Shown: positions 22,636 to 34,483, counted from the first letter of the stretch. The stretch is 64,000 nt of DNA from Nemophila menziesii (GCA_029959085.1 JARWIR010000023.1:8445860-8509859), one strand, 5' to 3'. The notes: generated by a model from the sequence alone, not told the origin. Numbers and translations: made by a program.

Positions 22636-24201
22636 TGGTGTGGCCTAAGGTGTGATAAAATAAGGATATAAATAAGTGCAAATACACACCCTAAACTAAC
22701 ACTGTACTGCAAGTATTACAGGACGTATGCAAGTTTTAATGATAAGAAGAGTTCGTTCTCAGGGACTGACGAAAGTTAGAGAGAACTTATGCAAATTATC
22801 AAGTGCAGATATTAAAGATAGATAATAATACGCAAGGAGAAAGAAGAGAAAGATAGATATTTATTTGGTTTTTTAATAAGAAAACTAAACTACTAAATTA
22901 AAGACAGAAAATAAATAAAAGAAAAGAAAAGAAGATAGTATGAACGATATAACTTAGGTTTTACTAGTATGCACTAATCCTTCTAATTCTATCTATTAGA
23001 TCTAATTTATAAGGGAGAATATTAGCTCTTGGTATACTTAGTCAGGATTCTAAATTCCACTACCTTAGACCTTGAGAGCGACTAAGGGGGCAACGGCACA
23101 ACCAAGAAGTGATTTAAAATAGGGTTATCAAACGCCACTAAGGCCCTAAGCAAATACTGCAATCTTGGTGATATGGTGGTTAAAACAAACCTTAATGACT
23201 ATCTAGTTAGAAGTATGTTTTGTCAGAACTGCTATCGACACTAGACGTTATGTGGTGGTTCAATAGTTAAACACCCTTACAAGTTGACCATCTAACTACT
23301 ATTAAGGTAATCCTATACTCGTGCACTAGCAAGGAAAACAATCATTAAATCAAAACACATAATCAAATATAAAGGTAAGTAGCTAATATCAGATTAAAAC
23401 ATATAATTCCCAAAGAACTTAGATAGAAGAATTAGAATTCATAGTTTATACATTATGCAAAACCTAAGCTAAGAGAATTAGTTCATACAAAGAAAAGAAG
23501 AAGAAAGAATTACAAAATAAGAGGTTGAAGGAGACATAGTTGTTGCACAGCTCCCTCCAGACTTCTTCTCTTGTGTTGCAGCTTCCTCTTGGCCTTAGGG
23601 TCTGGCCAAGGATCATTTAAGAGTGTTAAGAGGCTGTATTTATAGGTTAGAGGTTGACCTAATTCGTTTCTTGGAGATAACTTCAAGTAATGGGCTCCTG
23701 GCCCAACCCAAATTCGTAAGATAAACACTGCTGCGTTGTTTTGGTCATAACTTCTTTGTTATTGGTCGGATTTTGCTCCACAAGATACCAAAAGAATCGC
23801 AACAGAATTATCTAGGACCTTTAGAAGGAAATTACCAAATTCGGCCTATTTCTTAGGTAAAAACACCAATCTTTAGACGTGATCTGCAGAATCCCAGATT
23901 TAGGCAGCTTTTCCTTTTCCTATTTGAACTCAGTTTCCTTCTATCTCCAATTTCCATGCATATCTCTTTCCATAATTTGTAATCTTTGACTTGCACTTTA
24001 ATTAATCTCCATAATTATCTTTAAAGCTTCACACTAAATAAACAATTAAACCCAATATGCTCTAAAAATAATAATTCTACAAATCAAGACTCAAAATAGG
24101 AAAGTGCACTAAATTAAGCTAAAATCAACCTATAAACTAATAAATAAGCCTAAAATGATGTCTCAAGAGTGTATTTTACTATCACAAATGAGGAGACATC
24201 A
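22636..24201 (-). repeat. Element A 3' LTR
   Basis: 1566 bp, TG...CA ends (element sense TGATGTCTCATTTTAGG-type start inside a TGATGTCTCC-like terminus and CCACACCA end). Nearly identical to 28616-30181. Confidence 0.95.
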
Positions 24202-26760
24202 AGACCCCCAACTCAAAGTTGTATCGTCCCGATACAATAAAAGTAAAGAACAGTAGGGTAGTCAAGAAGAAGAAGTATGAGGAGATTAAGAACAGAACAC
24301 AATGAATGATCCTAGAGCAAAATATCTAAAAAGTCTCATGTAGTAATGCTCAAGAAATCATGCACAAAGATGCTTAATATACATGTAATCAACAATCCAT
24401 AAATTCAAGTCCAGATTAATTTCGCAATGCCAGAAGGAGAGGATGATAACTTAGTTCAGGTTAATGGCTATAGGTTGTTCATAGGTCCCAAATACAGCAT
24501 CCAATGGTCCACTTACCTACTACCTAATAGCTCAATTTTTTCTCCATCTAGTAGTTAGAAATCCTAAGGTCTTTGGTCATAACTTGGCTTAAGGACGGGT
24601 GTGGTATATTTGGATAATGAAAAGTGAGCTTTTGGCTCTCTCCTCACTAGCCATCAACGAATCGCCCTAGAGCTTGAGTTTTCACTCGAAGATGTTCTCA
24701 CTCAACCCAATTTATTGATGCTTTTGATTTGCATCCCCAATCCCAATAAAACCTTTTAGTGATGATTTAAAATCCACTTTGCCGGTCCGAATATATATTC
24801 TTTTCATATCAATTTTTTTCTTTTTTGTATAGCTGTGATTCTCTTTTTGATGTTGAGATATCATACTATTTTTTTTTCATATATATATATTCTTTCTTTT
24901 TAATGCCCTTGTTGGCAAATTTAGCTCGTAGCTTCTTTTCCATTCACTATTACCCCGGCAAAGGGTTACAATAATAACAATTCATCATCAATAAATTCAC
25001 AATTATAATTCCCAAATCCCAATGTTCCCTAATAATGAAACCCACCACCCCAAACTCAAGCTCTAAAACGAGTGTCTCAGGTTTTGCGATTCGAGTGCGG
25101 GTCATATAGATAAGTCCTAAAAACTAGGGTATGGATTATAATGTGTTTCAAATAAAGGCTTTAGAAAGGCTCAGAGGGGCTAAGACGGATAAATAACAAT
25201 AATATCAAACAAAAGGGTGAGAAAGTATAAAAGGCTTCAAGTGTTTTAATCATGAAAGAACTGCCTTATTCATTCTTCTAACTACCGGATTTTGTTACTT
25301 TTTCACTACTAGTTCATAGATAAGTGGGTTTTCAACTAATTTTAAACCTCACGTTCTACACACCAAATAACTATTCCTAAGTTTCAACATACTTCTTAGC
25401 ATTGCTCATTAACTTTTCTATCCTTTATTTCCTGTTTTCATACATGCATCTAAACAAACTTATGACATCTTTCAAAAACATACTACTTACTATCATTGAC
25501 CTAATAAAATCATGCTCAAATAGGTACATTCAAAGATATTCTATGCCTAATTCAACCCAAAAAAACCAAAAAATTTTAAATTTTATGAAAAACAAAAAAA
25601 GGAAGATGAGGACAACGAATCCCCACCCCCAACTCAAAAATGAGCCGTGTCCCCACGACTCGAAAAAGACTCAAGAAAAATAAAATTTAAAATTAGCATA
25701 CATATTGCACATAAAGAAATGGTAGGGAAGAAAGAAAACATACTCTTTGAGGCTATTACCTCGCCTTGTTGATACTCAGATTAAATTCTAATGTAACTTC
25801 TTCACCCAATTTCTTATTCGCTTTTCGATCAAGACACGTGATCATAATAGGATATTGCATTGTATAACGTCATGGGAGAGATCGAAAATTCGTATCACCT
25901 CCTCATAGATCAACTGTGCCACATCTTCTTCTTCTCCTCATAAAATACAATTCACAAACAACCCAAAGCATTCCAAATCTCCATGAACCTTCATGTATTC
26001 ACCTTCAACTTCTTCTTCAAATACTATCTTATAAGAAAAAGGTAGTTCCTTTAATTGTTACTTCGGAGAAGCTATCATGGCCATTGAAGCTTTCTCTTTT
26101 TCTTCGGGTGTAGGGTCTTTGATCTGTAGAGGTTGTGTTGTCATCTTCACTAAAGATAGAACCTTTTTGCTCATTGAATCAACACAGCATGCTAACCTCT
26201 CTTCTCTTGACTTGTTTTACCCATTGAATTGGAACTAGGACTTGTCTCACTTGATTTCTTCTCAATTAAATCCAACACCTTGATTTCTTCAACTCCCATA
26301 CAGTAGATAATGTGCATGTTCTCTTAATCATCTCAATTGACCTCCAACTCAAAGCTTTAACCACTCTTGAAATTTGACACTCTTGATTATTGGTTGTACA
26401 AGCTTAAACTGGGTTAGGAAAGGTGATTTGATGATGATTCTCTATGTGGGTAAGATGGATTCTTCATGGATTGGCTTGGATCTAAAAAATTGTAGGATGA
26501 ATTTTTGAAATTTAAGTTTTTGATTCTTGGATTCAAGGTGTTTTGGGATGATATAGGTGGTTGAATCTTCCTTGTAATGATGTGGAGAATGAATTGGATG
26601 TGTTTTCATGGTGATTGGGTAGTGTTTTGATGATTGGTGAAGGTTTTTATGAGCTTCAATGGAGTTGGGAGAGTTTTGGAGAAGAAAAAGAGGGTTTGGG
26701 TTTATAAAATTCGGAACTAAAAGCTTAATACCTCCTTTATAATCAAATCACGTAGGTTTT
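24202..26760 (-). other. Element A conserved 3' non-coding block
   Basis: No coding potential. It holds three purine-rich motifs in element sense: tttttgagttgggggtgggg (about 25620-25640), gcttgagtttggggtggtgg (about 25043-25062) and ctttgagttgggggtctt just before the LTR (24200-24218, presumed polypurine tract). A gagtcgtggggacacggctc phrase lies at about 25643-25662. A conserved passage at about 24595-24725 matches B, C and D. The polypurine tract primes plus-strand DNA synthesis in LTR elements. The other two copies have no assigned role. Confidence 0.7.
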
Positions 26761-26769
26761 TCTCTCTCT

Positions 26770-27025
26770 TGCGGCGCTGCGGACTACCCCTGCGTACCAT
26801 GGGGTGTACCGCGGGGTACACCGCGCCTCCTACGTCAAAAAACCCGTGGTAGGACCCCGTGGCACGTGTTTGTGCGGTGCATGGCGCGGTATAGGGTCCG
26901 GTATACCGGACCCATCAGCTATTTTTTTTTTCGTTTCTGGATAAAACCCGCGGTAGCAACCCGTAGTACGGGTTTTTGACCACGCGGTGCACCGCGGCTG
27001 AGGTCCGGTGTACCGCACGTGGCAA
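26770..27025. repeat. Element A GC-rich palindrome cassette
   Basis: A strikingly GC-rich island in AT-rich DNA. Perfect or near-perfect palindromes are GGTGTACC-GCGG-GGTACACC (26803-26822), GGGTCCGGTATACCGGACCC (26894-26913), AACCCGTA-G-TACGGGTT (26958-26974) and CGCGGTGCACCGCG (26983-26996). It lies just after (element sense) a lead-in shared with element C. The open frame across it is a by-product. Confidence 0.85.
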
Positions 27026-27282
27026 AAACCTCCTCAGCAGCTAGATCTCGAAAAGTTATGCAGTTTAGGCTCAAAAATCACCTGATTCCGATATCCGAGC
27101 GCAAAGATATGGCTTGCTGAAGTTTCTCCGTTCCGAAAACTTTGCTCGCTTCCCTAACTCGATTTCTCCAATACCTAATCATCAAAAACACTAATACCTT
27201 CCTCAAATATGCAATATCAACTAAAATTAACTAATCTAAACATAAATTAAAAACTAAAAACGTAAAAACATAAAAGAAATTA

Positions 27283-27340
27283 CGGGTTGTCTCCCGTACA
27301 TCACTTTTGTTTAACGTCTTTCAAAGTTAGACGTGTTACC
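27283..27340 (-). promoter_or_regulatory. Post-pol hairpin motif retained in element A
   Basis: In element sense: aggtaacacgtctaactttg, then aaagacgttaaacaaaagtg, then acgggagacaacccgt. The last part folds as a hairpin. The same motif follows the true pol stop in D (44848 onward) and is present in C (35651-35715), although A and C have no pol. It marks where pol was deleted. Its role is unknown to me. Confidence 0.65.
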
Positions 27341-27344
27341 TTGA

Positions 27345-28427
27345 TTAAGGATGACGAAATTTCCACCCTTTGCCTTTAATTCCCACGAACTTTTCAGCTC
27401 GATTCTTAATGATCATGGATGGTGCCATCCAAGATGTCGTGGGAATAGGTGGTAACTCAATTCCAAGTGTAGCATTACACTCCTCTAGTAATCCATTCAT
27501 CTCTTTAACTTCGAATCTTCGTTTGTTAGAAAGAATGTCCTTCATGAATTGACCGTATCTTGACATTCTTGTGAGAGCTTCTACAAACGGGCTGCTGTTC
27601 TTTAATTTGTTCATCATGTCAACGAACTTCTTGAATTCCAGGTCATTGTCCTTTCTGACATGTGAAGGGAATGGTGGAGGAGGACATGTATTGGTTACCA
27701 CTGGGCTCTCCTTTTTTTCTGGTGTCTTCTCTTGGACACGTTCTTGTTCAACTACCTCTTCGACCTTATCTTCTATTGCTTCTTCCCCCCTCTGATATGG
27801 AATAGGGACTGGTTCTGGTTCTGGTCTTGTTGGAGGTAGTTGTTTTCCACTTTCTAATTCAAATGCATGACAAACTTTGTTTTCTGGAGCAGTAGTATCA
27901 CTTTGGAGTTGCCTTTCTGCAGGGATTAGAGTTTCATTCATCCTTTGTGACATTCTCTGCAACTTCTCCATAAGCGCATTCTGCGAGTCTTGGGATTCTT
28001 GCTGGCGACTCTCAATATTATCAAGTGTTTGCATCAGTCGAGCCAAACTTGAACTCAAACTCGAAGGTTGTTTTTGCTGCATTGAATAAGGTTGTGGAGG
28101 GTAATAAGCTTGTGGTCGTGGTTGATAATAATCATCATGATAATGGTTATCATAATGACATGGCTGTTGATCTCCGACCCAATTGTAACTCTATGGGGGT
28201 TGATAGTCAGCGTAATTTCCTTGAGATTGATAATAACCATTATAATAATAGTCTCTTTGATAAGGCATGAAGGAAATTGACGCTGGATTGTTCATGCAAC
28301 GTCCCCACGAGTGATCTCTTGCTCCACAACTAGGACATGAAGGTGATGTATGTACTAGATTCCTCTGAGCTTGTTCTCGTAATTCCTCAAGTTGTCGGCT
28401 CAACTCCTTGAGCTTTAGAGATTCCAT
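27345..28427 (-). CDS. Element A gag C-terminal-like ORF (one in-frame TAG)
   Basis: Starts at ATG 28425-28427. Order: a basic/acidic helix (SRQLEELREQAQRN); a zinc-knuckle-like CPSCGARDHSWGRC; a Tyr/Gln-rich tract; a Q/S-rich coiled segment (LMQTLDNIESRQQESQ); an acidic Glu/Val/Pro linker; and the Athila gag-pol linker (FKKFVDMMNKLKNSSPFVEA...FMKDILSNKRR). The final residues run into the post-pol motif, so protease, reverse transcriptase, RNase H and integrase were deleted cleanly. The N-terminal gag domain present in element E is missing. One in-frame TAG sits at about 28191, and the frame is otherwise open for some 360 codons. It may encode a nucleic-acid-binding Gag remnant, or it may be tolerated passenger sequence. 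Confidence 0.65.
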
Positions 28428-28591
28428 CTTGTAATAGCTTCTTCAGGATCTAATAGCACGAAACCTTTATCTCCTAATAAATATGCTTTCGCCTAAAAAA
28501 AATCTGTAAAACAAAAACTAAAAAGAAAAGCGTAAAATAGAACTAACTAAAATAAAAGCACAAGATAATTGCACAAGGACTAACGATGTAG

Positions 28592-28609
28592 TCCCCGGCA
28601 GCGGCGCCA
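28592..28609 (-). promoter_or_regulatory. Element A primer binding site (tRNA-Asp)
   Basis: Element sense TGGCGCCGCTGCCGGGGA, seven bases inside the 5' LTR. It is near-perfectly complementary to the 3' end of plant tRNA-Asp, as is usual for Athila-type elements. Confidence 0.88.
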
Positions 28610-28615
28610 AAAACT

Positions 28616-30181
28616 TGGTGTGGCCTAAGGTGTGATAAAATAAGGATATAAATAAGTGCAAATACACACCCTAAACTAACACTGTACTGCAAGTATTACA
28701 GGACGTATGCAAGTTTTAATGATAAGAAGAGTTCGTTCTCAGGGACTGACGAAAGTTAGAGAGAACTTATGCAAATTATCAAGTGCAGATATTAAAGATA
28801 GATAATAATACGCAAGGAGAAAGAAGAGAAAGATAGATATTTATTTGGTTTTTTAATAAGAAAACTAAACTACTAAATTAAAGACAGAAAATAAATAAAA
28901 GAAAAGAAAAGAAGATAGTATGAACGATATAACTTAGGTTTTACTAGTATGCACTAATCCTTCTAATTCTATCTATTAGATCTAATTTATAAGGGAGAAT
29001 ATTAGCTCTTGGTATACTTAGTCAGGATTCTAAATTCCACTACCTTAGACCTTGAGAGCGACTAAGGGGGCAACGGCACAACCAAGAAGTGATTTAAAAT
29101 AGGGTTATCAAACGCCACTAAGGCCCTAAGCAAATACTGCAATCTTGGTGATATGGTGGTTAAAACAAACCTTAATGACTATCTAGTTAGAAGTATGTTT
29201 TGTCAGAACTGCTATCGACACTAGACGTTATGTGGTGGTTCAATAGTTAAACACCCTTACAAGGTGACCATCTAACTACTATTAAGGTAATCCTATACTC
29301 GTGCACTAGCAAGGAAAACAATCATTAAATCAAAACACATAATCAAATATAAAGGTAAGTAGCTAATATCAGATTAAAACATATAATTCCCAAAGAACTT
29401 AGATAGAAGAATTAGAATTCATAGTTTATACATTATGCAAAACCTAAGCTAAGAGAATTAGTTCATACAAAGAAAAGAAGAAGAAAGAATTACAAAATAA
29501 GAGGTTGAAGGAGACATAGTTGTTGCACAGCTCCCTCCAGACTTCTTCTCTTGTGTTGCAGCTTCCTCTTGGCCTTAGGGTCTGGCCAAGGATCATTTAA
29601 GAGTGTTAAGAGGCTGTATTTATAGGTTAGAGGTTGACCTAATTCGTTTCTTGGAGATAACTTCAAGTAATGGGCTCCTGGCCCAACCCAAATTCGTAAG
29701 ATAAACACTGCTGCGTTGTTTTGGTCATAACTTCTTTGTTATTGGTCGGATTTTGCTCCACAAGATACCAAAAGAATCGCAACAGAATTATCTAGGACCT
29801 TTAGAAGGAAATTACCAAATTCGGCCTATTTCTTAGGTAAAAACACCAATCTTTAGACGTGATCTGCAGAATCCCAGATTTAGGCAGCTTTTCCTTTTCC
29901 TATTTGAACTCAGTTTCCTTCTATCTCCAATTTCCATGCATATCTCTTTCCATAAGTTGTAATCTTTGACTTGCACTTTAATTAATCTCCATAATTATCT
30001 TTAAAGCTTCACACTAAATAAACAATTAAACCCAATATGCTCTAAAAATAATAATTCTACAAATCAAGACTCAAAATAGGAAAGTGCACTAAATTAAGCT
30101 AAAATCAACCTATAAACTAATAAATAAGCCTAAAATGATGTCTCAAGAGTGTATTTTACTATCACAAATGAGGAGACATCA
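28616..30181 (-). repeat. Element A 5' LTR
   Basis: 1566 bp, partner of 22636-24201 with two differences. It would carry the promoter. The short open frame at 29490-29708, duplicated at 23510-23728, is simply LTR sequence. Confidence 0.95.
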
Positions 30182-30186
30182 ATTAC

Positions 30187-31205
30187 CTAGTTCAGTAATT
30201 AAACCCCCCATCAAGGTGATCATTACGCCACTATAATGAATAGTTTAATTACTAATTCCTATTTTTGATTCATGACTTCAAAAACAGTAAATAAATTCAC
30301 GATAATAGAAAATACTAATTTACCCAATTCAAATTAAATCTTTCAATCCCAAATTCAAAAACATTAATTAAATAAATTGGGGCTCATCCCATTAAAGCGA
30401 TTCTCAAGCACAAATGAGTTTAGCTCATAATTAAAATTTAAAACTAAAGAAATAAAATTAAAGGAACTCTTGTTTTATAGAAAGAAAAATAAATAAAACC
30501 TAATTAAGAGGTTGTTGAATTGATTGTTGGTCGAAGAATTACTTATCCAGCTTTAGCTTTTTCTCCTCTCTTGCTTTTGGCTTTTCTCTCTAATGTTATG
30601 CCTTTTGTAAAATGAATTGTGTGTAAAAATAAAGTCAAAAGGCCTATATATACTAATAAAATCGGACTTGGGCTTATTTTAAATAATTTAATAAAATATT
30701 AAATGACCCAAGTCCACTCTTCAAGTCCAAATCATGTAACTGGTGTACACCATCCACTAAAACGGCTGTAACTTTCTCAATTTAACTTCGAATTGACTCA
30801 TTCAACTTGCTATTTTTTTGTAACTTGATAAGGAACGAATCCTATTTACAACTCAGTGGCTGAATCCTTGTTTAAGTGGCTCAAAATCAGCAATTATCAT
30901 CATCCTTCCAGATTTGTAGCTCCAGTTTGTAAACTCTTTGGGATATTTCTTCTCGCCTTGGACTTCTTTACACGATCTAAGACTCCCGTTCTTGATTTCT
31001 CTCCTTGCTAGTATTAAAAACCTACAAAATTTACACTAAAACAAACCATTTAACGTGCAAAAGTTTAATAAATGAAAAATACTAAAATCCAAGGAGGAAA
31101 ATTATATAAAACAATTTAATCCTAAAAGACTATCGAATTAGTCAAATAATCACCTAAAATGATGTCTCCTATGGACATATAATTAGAGCAAAAGAGGAGA
31201 CATCA
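30187..31205 (-). repeat. Element B 3' LTR, part 2
   Basis: Resumes B's LTR after the ATTAC duplication and ends ...gaggagacatca. Matches 40808-41822. Confidence 0.88.
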
Positions 31206-32735
31206 AGACCTCCAACTCAAACCTTTGTCGTCTCGATAAAGTAAACTTACAAACAAAGGTCTAAGGTGAATGCAGAGATGCAAAAGCTAGTAAATACACC
31301 CAAAGCAATACTTAAAATAAATCTCATATAACAAACATTAGGAATTAATATACACATACACTTATCATGCAAAATCATACACAAATAATATCAATCTTAA
31401 AATTAACTTCACAATAATAGAAGGTTACACTTGTACTTATATCAATATGATGGCTATAGGGTGTTCATTGATCCTCACTTGCTTTGAATGCTCCACTTAG
31501 TATACTCCCTATTAACTGAATTATAAACTCACTATGCACCTAAGAATCACGAGGACTATATGGTTTTAGAGTAGGCATAGGGACAGTGTGGTATGTATAT
31601 TTGGTAAATTTGAAGTGAGCTTTTGGCTCTCTCCTCACTTACCATCAACAGCTGTCCACAAGTTTGAGTTTACACTTGAATAATGTTCTCACTCAACCCA
31701 TTTGATGAACTAATTTAGCATCCCTAAGTTAACCCATTATAGACTAAGATGATTTCTGAAAATTTTCACTTTGCCGGGTAAGTTATTCTTTCCTTTTTTT
31801 TCAAATTCTTTTTTTGTACAGTAGCTAACCATGTTCCTGGTTTGTGATGACCGGGTTCCCGGTCCTTATTGTCTTGACTTCTTATTTTTTTTTTAAAATC
31901 TCGGCAATGGGTTAAAAATAATAATATCATCTGAAATTGCACCTTAATGTAAACACATATAGTTCCCTCCCAATATAATTTCCCAAATATGGATCCACCA
32001 CCCCAAACTCAAGCTTGAGACAGGTCTCAGGATCGTGATTCAAGTGCGGGTCATTTGGAAAGGCCTAATAACCTAAGGGGATATGGGATTATATCGTGGC
32101 GACAAAAGAAAAGGCTTTAAGGCTCAAAATTGGGCTAAGAAGGATTAAATTAATACAAGGGATAAAAGGCTAAAAAGGTCTCAAATGGCCTAACAAAGAA
32201 CTGCCCCTATCATTTTGCTAGTTACATAGCTCGCCTCTAGTTCATACCTAAGTGGGTTCTCTACTAATTTGTATCTCACGTTCTACAAACCAAACATTTT
32301 CCTTAAGTACAAGTTTAATTCTTTTGCATTGTTCATTAATTCTTCCTATCAATTAACTATGTTTGCATGAAATTAAAGTGTATTTTATACTAACTCCTAA
32401 AGTCCACTATTTACTATCATAGATTCATCAAAAGTATGCTTAATGGGGACATTTAAGATCTTCTACAGTCAACCGCAACCACTAATTAATTTATTGAAAG
32501 GAATTAAAACACATAACACGTAAAAATGGGATGAGGCAACGAACCCCACTCCAAACTCAAAAATGACCCGTGTCCCCACGACTCGAAAAGACTCAAAGTA
32601 ACTAAACTAATATACACTAAATGAGAAAGAGTTAGAAAACGTATCTCAATCAGCATTAGGCTAGTTACCAATGTTGCGTCCAGGTTGGGCATCTTTTGTG
32701 AGGATTGAGTAAATGACATGTTGCATATTGCTTAC
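31206..32735 (-). other. Element B 3' non-coding block
   Basis: Non-coding. Element-sense purine-rich motifs: tttttgagtttggagtgggg (about 32545-32564), gcttgagtttggggtggtgg (about 31996-32015) and gtttgagttggaggtctt (31204-31222, presumed polypurine tract). A gagtcgtggggacacgggtc phrase lies at about 32566-32585. The segment is cut by the insertion of C at 32736. Confidence 0.7.
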
Positions 32736-34329
32736 TGATGTCTCCCTAAATGTTCTAATTTTATGCCCTTGGGAGACATCATTTTTGGTGTTTATTTGAC
32801 TATTTAGATAAACTTTTGGTCTTAAAATGCAATAAATCGATTTTCCTCTTTTAATTCTAGTATTTTTGATTTATTAAACTTTTGTGCGTAATATGGTTTG
32901 TTTTGAGTTAAAAGTTGTAGGTTTTGAATACTAGCTAGGAGAGGAAACCAAGAATAAATTCAAAGATTGTGTAATGATGTCAAAGCAAGAAGAAATATCC
33001 CGAAAAAATTGATTATTTTAAGCTACAAATCTAGAAAGTTGTCAAAGATTTCTGATTCTGAACCATCTAAGAGTGGGTTTAGCCTCTGACTTGTGACGAG
33101 AAAACGTGCCCCATTGAGTTACGGAACTTTAGAAACTAGAATGAGGTCAATCCGAGTTGAAACGAGCCGGTTAGAGCTGTTTTAGTGGAAGTGGTGCAGT
33201 AGTTACGGGATTTGAGCTTAATTAGTGGACTTGGGCTTTTCTAAAACTCACTTAAGCCTAAGTAAAAGCCCTACTCCGAATTTAGCACTATAAATATGCC
33301 TTTAGACCTCATTATTCAGCACCTTTCATTTTATTCTTCAATTAAAATCATCCTTAGAAGAGAGTGTCCAAAGAGAACGTCAAAAGCAAGGAAAAGGAGA
33401 AAGCTAAAAGCTGGAGAAAGTCATCTTCTCCAAATCACAGCCAAGCCCAATTCCTAATTAGGTTCTATCTTTTATTTCTGTAATTGAAGAACATGATTTC
33501 TTTCTGTTTTAATTTAGTTTTTCGCATTAGTATGAGTTAATTTCATTAATTGCTTGAGAACGCATAATGTGTTAATCCCAATTTGATTTCGTTTAATGTG
33601 TTTGAATTTGGGATAATTTTTACTTAAATCAAATTGGGTAAATTGTATTTTCCTTTATTTGCTTTTATTTACTTTTATTGAATTCGCGACTCGATATTAG
33701 GATTTAGTATCTAGGCTATTCCAATTAGTGGTGATTGGATCACCTTAACGGGGGGTCTGGGTACAGAACTAATTAACGAATATAGGTTATAAATTATTTC
33801 ACTTTGACGAGCTTAATTAAACCTATGGCCAATTGGGTAGAATAGACTTAATCACTTGAAAGTGGACTATAATCACCCTGACGGGGTTTGTAGCACTTGA
33901 GAGTAGCTCCTTAGTCCACCCTGATGGGGGTAAGGAGAATTCCGAATCCTGACCAATACATATTTACCAATTTGCCCCTTAAACATGACATGAAATGAAT
34001 GATAATTAGGTGAAACCCTTGCGTCTCTCAAGTACTGCCTTTCCCATCTTGCGTAAACACTTTATTTTCTTGCGTCTAGTTAATTACTTGCATTAATTTA
34101 GTATTTTAATTTATTGTCTTAGCATTAGAAAACTAAACAAACCATTCTAAAAATCATTTACTTGTTTTTACGTGCAATTAACTACTATCTGATAAGCATT
34201 AGAGTCAACCATTCCGTCCCTGAGAACGAATCTGTTTTATCATTTATATTACTTGGGACAACCGTACACTTGCGGTTGTGGTTCTCTTATCCTTGTTACA
34301 TTTATTTTAGAACATACAAAGGACCACCA
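32736..34329 (+). repeat. Element C 5' LTR
   Basis: TGATGTCTCCC...GGACCACCA. Contains three spaced copies of a CACCcTgACGGGG-type motif (about 33742, 33873, 33921), also seen in the LTRs of B and E. Confidence 0.92.
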
Positions 34330-34335
34330 AGTTTT

Positions 34336-34353
34336 TGGCGCCACTACCGGGGA
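34336..34353 (+). promoter_or_regulatory. Element C primer binding site (tRNA-Asp type)
   Basis: TGGCGCCACTACCGGGGA, six bases after the LTR. Two positions differ from the site in A. Confidence 0.8.
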
Positions 34354-34483
34354 CGGTAGCGTGTGACCCCGGTGTTTATCCTTTAGTGTTTAATTGCATT
34401 TTTATTTTTAGTTTTACGCTTTTGTTTATTTTGTTTTTTTACAGGTGCTTTATTCAGGTAATGATCAAGAAATTTATTTAAAG

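Larger units (their letters stand above)
22636..30181 (-). mobile_element. Element A: young pol-less Athila-like LTR retrotransposon (7546 bp)
   Basis: Two 1566-bp LTRs bound a 4414-bp interior. A perfect 5-bp target duplication ATTAC (22631-22635 and 30182-30186) flanks it inside B's LTR. I aligned the LTRs base by base: they differ at two positions (near 23284 and 23976, matching 29264 and 29956). In element order (minus strand) the interior holds the primer site, a gag C-terminal-like ORF, a post-pol hairpin motif, a GC-rich palindrome cassette, and a ~2.5 kb 3' non-coding block. There is no reverse transcriptase, integrase or protease, so its movement must have relied on enzymes from another element. 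Confidence 0.95.

Noticed and set aside
23510..23728. 72-residue open frame, present again at 29490-29708
   Set aside because: Both copies lie in the two LTRs of element A; the duplication is the LTR pair, not a gene family.
26830..27018. Pro/Arg-rich open frame
   Set aside because: It spans the GC-rich palindromes; composition explains the lack of stops.
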